Positions 20,962 to 33,442 of a stretch of 64,000 bases of DNA are shown piece after piece. The notes beneath the pieces are model-generated. The model searched no databases, was not told the DNA's origin, and was given only the letters and a program-made list of their open reading frames with translations. Location: positions 1 to 64,000 of the forward strand of contig JAMAHW010000022.1 of NCBI GenBank assembly GCA_023627715.1, read 5' to 3'. Position 1 is the stretch's first letter; the number at the start of each line of letters is the position of its first letter. Both the position numbers and the translations under genes were made by a program. Origin of the DNA: Periconia sp. R9002. Its lineage: Eukaryota > Ascomycota > Dothideomycetes > Pleosporales > Periconiaceae.

Positions 20962-21627
20962 ATGTGTTTCCAAAACTTCACCCAACACTCCGGCTGCGGC
21001 CACTACGGCGAAACTTACCACAACCACTACACGCCCTGCGAAACCGCCTTCCAAACGCTCCTCTCCAGCCGCGGCCCATCCTCCCCACCCCTCTCCCCAC
21101 CCGCCGAATTCTTCCACAACAAAACCCCTTCCTCACGACCAACCTCGTACGCTTCCACCTCCAACGGCGGCGGCACCGTGAATCCCACCTCGCAGCTCCG
21201 GCGCTCCGCAACCGCGAAATCCAAACGCTTCTTCAGCATGTCCACGATGCTACAACGCTCCAACACCACAGCCGGCGGCACCAGCACGCGACGCTCCGTT
21301 TCAGACTCGACATCCTCCTCCGGCGCAACCACGAATGGGAGTAGTAGCAGCAGCAGTAGTAACGGAGGATGGTTAAACGACTTCGGCATCCCGGACCACG
21401 AGCTGCGGCACGTCGCGAGCACGTGTCCCGAGCTGACCTCGCGCACGCTGGTGAGTAGTTCCGCCGGCCAGGTGTGTAAGGAGTGTAAAATGTGGATCGA
21501 GCTTATGCGGAGTATGATTGAGGGGTATGATAAGGGGAGGGGGGTTAGGGGCACCCCGGCTTTTAAGAAGTTTTTGATGGAGAGTGAAGAAGCGGCAGGG
21601 GTTAAGCTGGAGTTGGGGTTACCGTAG
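20962..21627 (+). CDS. hypothetical Cys-containing, Ser-rich protein
   Basis: A single-exon 221-residue frame from ATG 20962. It opens with cysteines and histidines (MCFQNF, SGCGHYGETYHNHYTPC), a pattern that could bind zinc. The middle (residues ~35-135) is Ser/Thr/Pro/Gly-rich and disordered, including a seven-serine run from an AGT/AGC repeat. The C-terminal part has CPELTSRTLV and a CKECKMW pair before a short helical tail. The plan of Cys-rich start, disordered centre and Cys pair is common among unnamed fungal proteins; function is unknown. The antisense frame 21027-21806 is GC-skewed and judged a shadow. Confidence 0.7.
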   Translation: MCFQNFTQHSGCGHYGETYHNHYTPCETAFQTLLSSRGPSSPPLSPPAEFFHNKTPSSRPTSYASTSNGGGTVNPTSQLRRSATAKSKRFFSMSTMLQRSNTTAGGTSTRRSVSDSTSSSGATTNGSSSSSSSNGGWLNDFGIPDHELRHVASTCPELTSRTLVSSSAGQVCKECKMWIELMRSMIEGYDKGRGVRGTPAFKKFLMESEEAAGVKLELGLP

Positions 21628-22396
21628 ATAGGTGGGAGGGCGGCTGGTGGATATGTTGGTGTCTTTTTTGATTTTTTTTCTCTGGGTGTAGATGGTGAGG
21701 TGTATTTTGGTTGATGATTGATGGTTACGAATTCAATTTTGTCTACTTGTATGTTGCGTAAGTGGATATAGATGGGTTCCACAAGTTGTATCATGTACTC
21801 ATACAACCGCCCTTTTCATCATCCCACGCGTGGACTCAGGTTTTTTGTGTGACTCAAATATTATGCCAACTAGCTCAAGCAAGTAACTACATGACTAAAC
21901 TGGGCTAAAAACCAAAGAAGAAATACATGGACAAAGCAACGGAGAAGTACCCCAAACGCCATAATCAAGCAAGTAAACAAGTAACCGGGAGCCTCGCGGA
22001 AGAGGTAAAAAAAAAAAAAACAGAGAGGAAGAGCAGAAAAGACATTTCAAAAGCTAGGATCAAAACAACCATCCCGTCCAGACTAAAACTGAAACCGAAA
22101 CTCGACGGATGGTGGAATGGAAAGGATGAAATAAGGATTAAAAGAGAAAATAACTCCCCCGGTCTAATGAAAACCCCCTTTTAACGAAAAAGCAAGAAAG
22201 AAGTAAAGATATACTAATACTCATCTGAAAGAAGACTCGCGACAGATAAAGGAAGAAATAACAGAAAAAGAAACAAGAAAGGCAGGAAAGAGCCACCCGA
22301 AACCCTTAAAAACATTCTATTTTTTTGCAAACCTCCCTTCGACACAGGCGCAAAAAGCAAAAAAAAGAAGCAAATATCCCTTCCCATCCACATACC
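21628..22396. other. intergenic, A-rich
   Basis: About 770 bp between convergent genes. The right half is purine-rich on the plus strand, including a run of 12 or more A near 22008-22020. The 85-codon plus-strand frame there is Lys-rich translation of that composition and is not accepted. Confidence 0.5.
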
Positions 22397-25300
22397 CTAC
22401 AAACTTGACCCCATTCTCGGCTCCTGCGCAACAGCCCTTCTCGCTCCATATCCTGCATTTCCTCCACTTCCACCAGCACCGCCGCTGTTCCCGCCCTTCT
22501 TCTTTGCCTTCCCCTTGCGTTTTACCAACTCTGCCGAAGTCGGCGTCTCCGTCCCGCCCTCACTTCCCTTGACCAGGCCCTTGACCTCTTTGAGCACATC
22601 GCGGAAGCCTTCCTCAAGCGTCGTCATGCGTGCCAGCATGATGCGACTCATACGTTTCGAGTCCTCGTCACTGGAGCCACTACGGTGATGTTGGTGAGCG
22701 TGAGCGCGCTCGCGCGCCGCCATCTCGAGCTGCGTGCCAAACGAGGCTGGGAGGTTGTTCAGGGCGCCAAAATCGGGTTGCTGGCGGTTGTCGCCGAGGT
22801 CCGAGGCGAGGTCCAGGGCCATGGCGTTAAAGGAGCGCTCGCGGTTGCGCTGGTTGTTAGCAAGGAAATGAGAGATGTTGTTGAGGTGGGACGGCGGCAT
22901 GATGGGGCGCGGGCGGGTTGCGGGGGACGCGCTGAGCATGGCTGAAGACCGTTTGGGCGTCTTGTGCCCGTCGCTGCTTGTAATGGTGGGCATGCGGCCT
23001 CCTGGAGTTGCGGCGCCACTACGGGTTCCGCCTGTGCGAGGGGGCCGACCGGGAGACCGTGAACGCGAGGAAGAGGGTGAGGCTTTGGACGGGCTAAAAA
23101 GGACCGTGTTGGAGGACCAGTTGCGGTTGTGGTTGGGCTTTTGCCGCTGGTGTCGCTTGTTGGGTGACACAGAGCCGGAGACTACGCCAGCACCAGTGGG
23201 TGAGAGTGCTCTCGCGGGAGTACGGGCCATGGGCGTCTTTGGTCGCATGGTCATGGGAGTGCGGAAGAACTCGTCCTCGGAGGTTTCGTAAGGTGCGTCA
23301 CGCAGTTTAGTCTCGCTGTCCAGATTTCCCCTGTTTCGAGGCGTATGGTCAGAGGCACCGTCTTCGTCATTGGTAAGAAGCTCATCGTCCCCATCGTCGT
23401 CGCTTTGTTGCGGTGGATCCAGAATATCCAAGATCGGCTCCTCCTCTTCAGCGATGGGCCGCGTGAAGGGGCTCGTGTTCTCATCTGGATCCGAATTGAC
23501 GGCTCTAGCTGTGAGCATGTGGTTGCGCCTCAATTGAAGATGCCCGGCGGTCTTTGTGCGTCTCATGCCTGGCCGGGCTCTTGTCTCCAGACGTTCTAAA
23601 AGCGATCTCGTGTCTTCTTGCGGAGGAGCAGCGTCGCCATCCTCACTTCCCATCCTCTTCATCCAATCTTTGACGACGTTGCTCGAATTCCTTCTCCCCC
23701 CAAGATTTGAAGGTGCCTGTATACTTGTGTCTCGGAATGGCCGTCGGAAAACCTCTTCAAGAGCCCGATCCTTGCGAAAGGTTGTGATGGATGGCTCTCG
23801 CAGCCGGTTTCCTGGACTAAACACATCTATCGGGCCGCGAATGCTAAAAGCAGGCATGGGGGCCTTGGAATGCGATCGTCCACGCTGTTCAACTAAATCG
23901 GTAGGCCCGTATTCCAGATTCGCCAAGAGCAGCCTCTCGTACAAGAAGATGCTAAAGAGAACCGGCATGTGCGTGACCTTGACAATAAGTCGGTTAAATC
24001 GCACAAACTTCCGAAAAGGCATGACATACTTCAAAGGAATGAGTAGCCACCCAATGATGTTAGTTGGAGGGATATAAGAGAATAGCGCATCTGATTTGAC
24101 CATGGAGATGGTGTTGACGGCAAACAGAAACTGGTGTTCCTCGTTGGAGTTTTGGACCACAGCCATGAATGAGTTTGTCAACACCGTGACTAGGATGGTG
24201 ACAATGAGGAAGTGACAGATGAAGAGGAAAAGGGCCAAGATGGTTTTGCCCAACGGGTTGTAGTCAGCCCAGATGTCCCACGCTGCTGGCGTAAATCCCA
24301 TCACGAGTTGGAACAAAGCATACGCTGTGGAACCAGGATTCATATCCTTTTTACTAAATTCGGGGATACAAAGTCAGCTTAATTCAACCAGGGGTTATGT
24401 AGTGGGGGTGGAGATGTCAAAAACGCCACCCAACGTGATGCCTTGACACTACTTCGTACTCGGGATATACGTACAAGGCCAGGGTGAAGGCTACGAAGAA
24501 ACCTGAACAGCTGATGACGATGAGGACCAGGATAGCAACTAGATCCATAGCCATCATACGGAAGGCGATGAGAAGTTGCGAAAAGTAACGATAATGGTCG
24601 AGGGCAGAAAACAAGCGCGGAAATAGAAGGACAGCCGTGGAACCGAGAACATCGTATGCCATGCTGGCCATGTCGTGTCTGCTGTGAACATCAGGCATAA
24701 GGATGCCGTAAAGTCGTAAAACATAATAGACCAGGAACATGAGCAGAATCCCTAGATCAAAGGCATTCCATACGCTCATGATGTACAATCCGAAACCCTG
24801 TTCAGAGAAACCAACGAGCTCGTCAAGCATATATCCCGCACTCCAAAACCAGAAGAGAACCTCCAGAGGTGTGATATCGTCCGATTTTTCGGTCAACACA
24901 GCCAAGAACAGTCCGAGCATGATGCCAAAGGACAGCGTGGAGAACAAGTTGCGATAGCGGGGAACTCGGAGACGAGAGAGCTTGAAGAGGGAAGCATCAT
25001 GGGGATCGTAAAGTGTTACCGTCTTGCGCATAAGCGCTGCACCGAGGGGCTCGGGCTGCTTGTTAGGAGGCTTGGTGGGGGAAATGCGGCGAGATGGCCC
25101 CCTGCCAGGAGAGAGGTTGTCATCAAACGTGCGGTAATGGCGCACCTGGGGCTCCGGTTTCCGATGTAAACTGTCTGCGACCGAGTGAAAGACGATAGTA
25201 CCGGCCCAGATGGCCTCCAGCTGCTGAACCACCAACGGATGAGCGAGGAATTTCTTGGCCTGGGCACGGATGGCGATTTCCACGGACGAGATGCGCGCAG

Positions 25301-26035
25301 AAGAGCGAGAATTTTGAAGATTCCAGTTTCCACCAGGGGTAGCCACGCCGGTGCCTGGATTTGACAGGCCCTGGAGAGGGTTGAAGTCATATGAGAGAGC
25401 ATCGATGAGTTCGCGGGTGGAGAATTCCTTGAGCAGGCGCATAGCCAGCAGCTCGCACACCAAAGCCCTCGATTTATTTACGCCAACATTTGCGGGATTG
25501 GCCTCGCCCTCCTTCCGGAATTGCAAGCAGTTGGCTAGCAGACAGTATATGGCACCGCGGGAGAAATGATCGGCGAGGATGGCTTGCTGGATGGGCTTGA
25601 CGAGGAACTGCGAGACCTGCGGAGAGCGCAGCTGGTCCCAGGAGAGAGTGGTTTCGCATCGCTGGATGACGAGGATTCGGATGGCGTGTGTGGTATTGTA
25701 GGTGGGGATGCGATCTGGAAAGGAATTTGTTAGCTCAATCACGTAGAGGGAATCAACAAACAAACAGGCCACTTGCCCAGAAATTCGGAGGAGAAGACGG
25801 GCAAGAGAGGCCCGTCTCCCCCACGACCATCATTGTCCTCGTCGTCCTCGTCGGGCTCGTGATAGCCGGGGAACAGGTGGTCCGCGTCCTCGCCTTCGCC
25901 GTCGTGGTCGTCGTCATCTACGCTGGGCTCGCCATGGGGATTATCGTAACGGCGACGGTACCGGTCGAGAGCCTGCAACAGAGGGGTGGTTTCGGACCGG
26001 GGGTCTTTGCGGGAGCCCAGGAATGAAGCGAACAT
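22397..26035 (-). CDS. YVC1: vacuolar TRP-type calcium channel YVC1
   Basis: Three exons, complement(22397..24353, 24475..25714, 25762..26035), 1156 residues. Introns are 47 nt (GTTTGT donor) and 121 nt (GTACGT donor); both joins keep frame. The soluble N-terminal domain has the fungal YVC1 signature (ETTLSWDQLRSPQVSQFLVK; RALVCELLAMRLLKEF; STRELIDALSYDF). Six membrane segments begin near residue 346; the last two flank the pore sequence LVMGFTPAAWDIWADYNPLG near residue 524, and the final segment leads into VTVLTNSFMAVVQNSNEE. This is the TRPY1 family that releases calcium from the vacuole under osmotic or mechanical stress. The cytosolic tail after the pore is nearly 600 residues, mostly disordered Ser/Pro/Arg sequence with an acidic Asp cluster, far longer than in yeast Yvc1. 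It is divergent from URA2. Confidence 0.93.
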
Positions 26036-27739
26036 GGAATGCGACGGCTGGCCTTGAAGAGGTTGTCGTGAAGGCGGACAGGCCGGTGGGAAGGGGGGTG
26101 GGACTGGGAAGAGGGTGTGCTCCGAGCGGGCGAGGGCGAGTACCTAGGTCACTAAGTTGGAGGCGGAAAGGGTTTCACGAGAGCCTGGGTCTAGGGAAAT
26201 GAGATGGCGACCAGCGGGATCGGTAGTGCGTTATGCCTTGCGAAACAGGCCATGGACACTCATACATAGTTACTCAGATACGATATATGCACACCGCTCC
26301 TCAGTGCCTGTCGCCATGGACGGTGGGAAGCTTGATCATTCGGATGGGTTTGGCAGATAGCCATGATGTGAACCCCCGCGTAATCGAGGCGGATGGTCCA
26401 ATGGCGAGGCGTTGACGCCGCACTCGCAGCCTTTGGCGAGTCCAGGCTACTGCAAGTGCAGTCTGGTCTGCAGCCTGCAAGGCGAGATGGATGCACGCAC
26501 GCCCCCATTTCCATTGCACATCCTGTTCATCGTATCGCCGCCAACCATCTCGGAGGGGGCGTTTGCGGGGGAACATGATAACCAGGTATGCCATGCTTGC
26601 TTGCCGTCGAATAGTTATATCTACATACCTAGTTACTTATTTGTATGCACTATGGCATACACCATCTCTCTACAACTGAAGCCTTCTGGAATACCTATCT
26701 GCGATAGTTTACTCGGTCCCGCTGCAGGGCACCGGCGGGCTATCGCCATGACATAACACCAAAACACGTGCGTGACCAAGATAGCGACAGCTACATATGT
26801 ATCCTGTTGGTTTGCACGAGCAAGGCGTGCTAGTCCGAGAACCTCGACCAATACATACTTAATCTCTTCCAACCTAGCAAGAATCAGCAGCCTTCAAAAA
26901 AGTCAACCCGTTTACTACACGTCAGAAACCACGCATTTTTGTTGATCAATACATAACGCGACGAGGAACTGTTCCGAGCCATGCTTCGGTATACCTGGCC
27001 TAAGCAGAAATGCCGCGTTTCATCAACACGTTAGACTCGATTGCAATATCATCACCAACCCCGTCTGTATCCATGGTAGGCACAAGCATTGTGTATTCCT
27101 AGGCTCGTCCATAGACTCGGGAGGCAGAGGCTGGATGGACTGGGAAAATAGTTTCACCGTTTAGCATGTGAAGCTTTCCCCATTGGGCTAGCATGCACTT
27201 CCACCTCGTGTAGGCTCTGTGGAGGAGTTCTAGACACCACCTCAATTCAATGTTTTCTGCCATGAAATAGCCTATCCGCTGCAACAATGGTTGCCTTCTT
27301 CACCGCTTCACCGATAAAAATTACAGCCAGCTGAGATGCTCTTGGCGGCATCCATTGTTCAATCACAACCTGGCGTTTGCATGCACCGTAAGACCGCTGA
27401 TGGAACTTTCACTGCTCTGCTTTCACCGCACTGCGTGCGCAGCCGTGGAACCCTTGCGACTCGGTCCATCCACGGACCAATGACGTTGAGAGGAACCCCG
27501 CCAACCGGTGCTTAGCCCCGCCCATCGTTACCATGCAGGTGCTCGAGATCGCGCCGATGCAAAAAAAAAATCTTGAAAGCGTAGCAAGAGGGAGAAAAAA
27601 AATCCTCCCTACTCTCCTCCACCTCCTCCACCTCCTCCACCTCCTCAATCCTTTTCCTTTCCTCATCTTTCATATACCCGACAGTCTCGTCTCTCTTGGC
27701 TTCTCGAGCCTCAGAGCTGTCAAACTCGCCCCATCCAAA
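26036..27739. other. intergenic between divergent YVC1 and URA2
   Basis: About 1.7 kb with no supported gene. The end next to URA2 is a pyrimidine-rich leader with four copies of a CTCCACCTC-type 9-mer near 27613-27647. Confidence 0.55.
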
Positions 27740-30700
27740 ATGGCCCTCCACAGCGATGAGAGCCACAACATGGCCTTGGAGCTTCAGGATGGCTACGTCT
27801 GCTTCGGCCAGAGCTTCGGTGCTGACAAGAGCATTGCTGGCGAATTGGTCTTCCAGACGGGCATGGTGGGCTACCCCGAGTCCATCACTGACCCCTCCTA
27901 CCGAGGCCAGATCCTCGTCGTCACATTCCCCCTCGTCGGCAATTACGGCGTGCCCTCCCGCGAGGCCATGGACAGCCTGCTCAAAGATGTGCCCGCCTAC
28001 TTTGAAGCAAAGGAAATTCACATTGCCGGTCTTGTAGTCGCAACATACGCCGGAGACGAATTCTCGCATTATCTCGCCACTTCATCCCTCGGAACATGGC
28101 TCAAGGAGCAGGGCGTACCAGCCATCACAGGCGTCGACACGCGAGCACTTACCAAACGCATCAGAGAAGAGGGAAGCATGCTTGGCCGCCTGCTCCAGCG
28201 AACAGCCCCCTCTACTACCTCCACTGCCCTCACCAAGAGCTCCGACGACACTCAGGAGCTTCCCGAAGAAGATGGCGCCATCAACTGGAGAAACGAGTTC
28301 GCTACCGTCGAATGGGTCGACCCCAACACGAAGAACCTCGTCGCTGAAGGTGAAGCATCCTGCATTCGCTACAAACACAGCCCGCTAACTTGTCACCAGT
28401 GTCCATCAAGGAGCCCAAGACGTACTCGCCTGACCCTTCGAATGCCCTCAAGCACCCCTCTGGTCGCCCCGTGCGTGTAGTGTGCGTTGACGTTGGTCTT
28501 AAATTTAACCAGCTGCGATGCCTTGTCAAGAGAGGCGTCGAGGTCCAGGTCGTTCCCTGGGACTACGATTTCCCAAAATTGGCCGGCAAAGAATACGACG
28601 GTCTCTTCATTTCCAATGGGCCTGGTGACCCTGCCATGATGGAACCCACCGTGCGACACATCAAAGCAGCCATGGATGAGGCTCGGACACCCATCTTCGG
28701 TATCTGTTTGGGACACCAACTGTTGGCAAGAGCTGCCGGCGCTCAAACGCTTAAGATGAAGTTTGGTAACCGCGGCCACAACATCCCCTGCACCAGCTTG
28801 CTCTCAGGTAGATGCCACATCACATCTCAAAACCATGGTTATGCCGTGGACTCCAAGACACTACCCAGCGGCTGGGAAGAGCTCTTCGTCAACGCAAACG
28901 ACGGCAGTAACGAGGGTATTCGTCACGTCCAGAGACCCTACTTTAGTGTTCAATTTCACCCCGAACACACCCCTGGCCCTCGGGATACAGAGTACTTATT
29001 TGATGTCTTCATCAGCACCATCCAGAAATCCATTGACTCACCCGATGTGCTGTCAAAGCCAGTCGAGTTTCCCGGTGGTAGTTACGAGGAAAATAGGAAG
29101 CTTTCACCTCGTGTGGATGTGAAGAAGGTCCTCGTTCTCGGAAGTGGTGGTCTCAGCATTGGTCAAGCCGGCGAGTTTGACTACTCTGGTAGCCAGGCTA
29201 TCAAGGCTCTCAAAGAAGAAGGCATTTACACCATCTTGATCAACCCCAACATTGCGACCATTCAAACTTCCAAAGGTCTCGCAGACAAGGTGTATTTCCT
29301 TCCGGTCACAGCCGAATTCGTTCGCAAGGTTATTCAAGCCGAGCGACCAGACGGCATCTATGTCACATTCGGTGGACAGACTGCGCTGCAAGTCGGTATT
29401 GCGCTGAAGGATGAATTCGAGGGCCTTGGAGTCAAGGTGCTCGGTACTCCCATCGATACCATTATCACTACTGAGGATCGTGAGCTGTTTGCTCGCAGCA
29501 TGGAATCCATTGGAGAGAAGTGCGCCAAATCAGCCTCTGCTAACAATGTCGAGGAAGCCATGGAAGTTGTCAAAGACATTGGTTTCCCGGTCATTGTTCG
29601 AGCAGCTTACGCTCTGGGTGGCCTTGGTAGTGGCTTTGCTGAGAATGAAGCCCAGTTGCTTGACCTGTGCCACAAAGCCTTCGCTGCCAGTCCCCAAGTT
29701 CTTATCGAGCGCAGTATGAAGGGCTGGAAAGAGATCGAATACGAAGTTGTGCGGGATTGTCGGGACAACTGTATCACTGTTTGTAATATGGAAAATTTCG
29801 ATCCGCTAGGTATTCACACTGGAGACTCTATCGTTGTTGCGCCATCACAGACTCTCTCGGATGAAGATTACAACATGTTGCGAACCACAGCTGTCAATGT
29901 CATCCGTCACCTCGGCGTGGTTGGTGAGTGCAACATCCAATACGCCTTGAATCCCTTCTCCCGAGAGTACTGCATCATCGAGGTAAATGCTCGTCTATCG
30001 CGTTCATCAGCTCTTGCCTCCAAGGCCACTGGATACCCTCTCGCTTTTGTAGCCGCCAAATTGGGTTTGAACATTCCACTCAACGAAGTTTCCAACTCGG
30101 TCACCAAAGTTACCTGCGCCTGTTTCGAACCGTCCCTCGATTACGTCGTGGTCAAGATCCCACGCTGGGACCTGAAGAAGTTCATGCGCGTCTCTACACT
30201 GCTTGGGTCGTCCATGAAGAGTGTTGGAGAGGTGATGAGCATAGGCAGGACATTCGAAGAAGCTATCCAAAAAGCGATCCGCGCCATTGACCCCAACAAT
30301 TTGGGTTTCAACGAAACTGCTGCTCTTATGCAAATTGACCAAGAGTTGCAGACCCCATCTGACCAGCGACTGTTCGCCATTGCCAACGCTATGAAGGCAG
30401 GATACAGCGTGGACAAGATCTGGGAGATGACGAAGATCGACAAATGGTTCTTGAGCCGCCTCAAGGGTTTGAGCAACTTCGAGACAGACATGTCCAACTA
30501 CACCACTGACAGCATCACCGCGCCATTGATTCGTCGTGCAAAGGAGCTTGGATACTCCGATCGCCAGCTCGCTAAGTTCTGGGCCTCCAACGAGCTTGCG
30601 GTGAGGCGTAGACGCGTAGACGCTGGCATTGTCCCCGTCGTCAAGCAGATCGATACGGTCGCTGCTGAGTACCCAGCGACGACCAACTATTTGGTAGGCT

Positions 30701-33442
30701 CATTCCTTCCTATAATGTCTTGTTTAGTTGTTTCTCCCCATAATGATACGTTTACTGACCATCGTAGTACCTCACGTACAATGGTACTGAGAATGATATC
30801 AACTTCAACGACCGTGGATACATGGTTCTTGGCTCAGGAGTTTACCGCATTGGATCATCAGTCGAGTTTGATTGGTGCTCTGTGCGGGCTATTCGCACCT
30901 TGCGCGAGCAAGGCTTCAAGACGGTCATGGTCAATTACAACCCGGAGACGGTATCCACGGATTACGACGAAGCTGACCGTCTTTACTTCGAGGTGATCAG
31001 CCTGGAAACTGTCTTGGACATTTACGCCATGGAGAACGCAAGTGGTGTCATCATTTCCATGGGCGGGCAGACCCCCAACAACATTGCTCTCCCTCTCCAC
31101 CGATTGAATGTCAAAATCCTAGGCACCTCTCCTGAGATGATCGATACCGCTGAGAATCGCTACAAATTTTCACGCATGTTGGACCGTATCAACGTCGACC
31201 AGCCAGCGTGGAAAGAACTCACAAGTATCGAGGAAGCTACTGAATTCTGCGAGAAGGTTTCGTACCCTGTGCTCGTGCGCCCGTCTTACGTGCTTTCTGG
31301 AGCTGCCATGAACACAGTATATTCGAGAGACGATCTCGCGAACTACCTGAAGCAAGCTGCGGATGTGTCCCGTGAGCATCCCGTCGTGATTACTAAATAC
31401 ATTGAGAATGCGAAGGAGATCGAAATGGATGCCGTAGCGCGAAACGGTACCATGATTGGACACTTTGTTTCCGAGCACGTTGAGAACGCTGGGGTCCATT
31501 CTGGTGATGCAACCCTCATTCACCCTCCCCAAGATTTGGACCCAGAGACGGTACGCCGCATTGAGGATGCTACTCGGAAAATCGGAAACGCACTCAATGT
31601 TACGGGTCCTTTCAACATTCAGTTCATCGCCAAGGACAACGACATCAAGGTCATTGAATGCAATGTCCGCGCATCACGATCGTTCCCATTCGTCTCCAAG
31701 GTTACCGGTGTCGACCTCATCGAATTGGCTACCAAGGCTATGGCAGGTCTTCCTCTCCAGGATTACCCAGCCACCAACATGCCTAACGACTATGTCGCGG
31801 TGAAAGTTCCGCAGTTTTCGTTCTCGCGACTTTCGGGCGCTGACCCGGTGCTCGGTGTGGAGATGGCCTCGACTGGAGAGGTAGCCTGTTTCGGCCGTAC
31901 CAAGTACGAAGCGTACATGAAGGGTCTCATTGCGACTGGGTTCAAGTTGCCAGAAAAGAACGTTCTATTGTCCATTGGATCGTTCAAGGATAAGCTGGAA
32001 ATGCTTCCGTCCATTGAAAGGCTGCACAAGATGGGTTTCAATCTTTTTGCTACTGCCGGAACAGCCGACTACATCCAGGAGCATGGTTTCCCTGTCAAGT
32101 TTTTGGAAGTCCTCGCTAGTGGCGAGGAGGATGAGCAAAAACCAGAGTATTCCTTGACTCAGCACTTGTCAGACAAGAAGATTCATCTGTACATCAACTT
32201 GCCATCCAGCAACCGATTCAGACGGCCGGCAAACTATGTCAGCAGGGGATACAGAACTCGCCGTATGGCTGTTGACTTCCAGATCCCGCTGGTATCCAAC
32301 GTCAAGAATGCAAAACTGCTCGTCGAGGCGCTCTCTCGTCACTATGATTTAGAGATTAGCAAAGTCGATTACCAGGAGTTCAACTCGGCCCCAGGGTCAC
32401 AAGATCACTCGTTGATGCAACAGCACGGACTGAACCCCTCTCTGTCGCTCTCCCAGCTTCTTGCCAAGTCTCCGTTCAAGGGAAAGCACATCACCTCTGT
32501 CAAGCAGTTTTCTCGCGCGGATCTGCACTTGCTCTTCACCATCGCCCAGGAAATGCGGCTCGGTGCTCAACGCCAGGGTTGTCTTGATATCCTCAAGGGT
32601 CGCGTGCTCTGCACCATGTTCTTCGAGCCTTCTACGAGGACATCGGCATCTTTTGACGCTGCAATGAAGCGTCTCGGGGGTGAAGTGGTGGTGATCAACG
32701 AATCAGTGTCCTCTACCCAGAAAGGCGAGACAATCTCGGATAGTATTCGAACGCTAGGATGCTATACCGATGCTATCGTTCTCCGTCACCCTAACGAAGA
32801 GGCGATTGATATCGCGACCAAGTTCTCCGATGTTCCTATGATCAATGCGGGCAATGGCAGCCGCGAGCACCCCACCCAGGCTATCTTGGATATCTTCACC
32901 ATCCGGGAAGAGTTGGGAACTGTGAACGGTTTGAATATCACCTTCGTTGGTGATCTCAAGTACGGCCGCACAGTGCACTCACTCTGTGAGCTTCTGTCCC
33001 ACTACGACGTTACCATCAACCTAGTATCCCCAGAGTCTCTCCCGATACCTAGCACTGTCCGTGACGCCCTCAAAGCCCGGGGTCAGCTCAATATTATATC
33101 CAACGAACTGACCGACGACATCGTTGCTCATTCGGACGTTCTCTACTGTACTCGTGTGCAGAAGGAACGTTTTGCGGATCTGGCAAGCTACGAGCGGGTC
33201 AAGGACTCGTTCATTATCAACAACCAGGTTCTGAAGAAGGCGAAGACTGCCATGATTGTCATGCATCCTTTGCCCAGGAACAATGAAATTCACGAAGAGG
33301 TGGACTTTGACCCTCGTGCGGCCTATTTCAGACAGGTGAGTATTCCTTTTCACGAGGATGATGCAAATCGACTAACAGCATACAGATGAGATACGGCTTG
33401 TACACGCGTATGGCTCTGCTTGCGATGGTCATGGCAACGTAG
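27740..33442 (+). CDS. URA2: URA2/CAD-like carbamoyl-phosphate synthase-aspartate transcarbamoylase
   Basis: Four exons, join(27740..28349, 28400..30693, 30768..33335, 33386..33442), 1842 residues. Introns are 50, 74 and 50 nt. It catalyses the first steps of pyrimidine synthesis: glutamine and bicarbonate to carbamoyl phosphate, then carbamoyl aspartate. Order: glutamine amidotransferase with nucleophile Cys306 in FGICLGHQ and HPEH; two ATP-grasp halves of the synthetase starting at about 440 and 983; a regulatory domain near 1370-1480 ([14 protein letters not shown]); then transcarbamoylase from about 1534 with [12 protein letters not shown] and HPLPRNNEI. The inactive dihydroorotase-like domain (about 330 residues plus linker in yeast and human relatives) is absent; only ~40 residues connect the two parts, and yeast Ura2 is over 2200 residues. 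I chose ATG 27740 (CAAAATGGCC context); in-frame ATGs at 27533 and 27557 could add 69 or 61 residues. Confidence 0.95.

Noticed and set aside
21027..21806. 259-codon minus-strand frame opposite the gene at 20962
   Set aside because: Antisense shadow extending from coding into flanking sequence; the plus frame has Cys pairs and a normal ATG context.
27512..28069. 185-codon minus-strand frame over the URA2 start
   Set aside because: Antisense to the amidotransferase part and its leader; Glu/Val repeats come from the pyrimidine-rich repeat.
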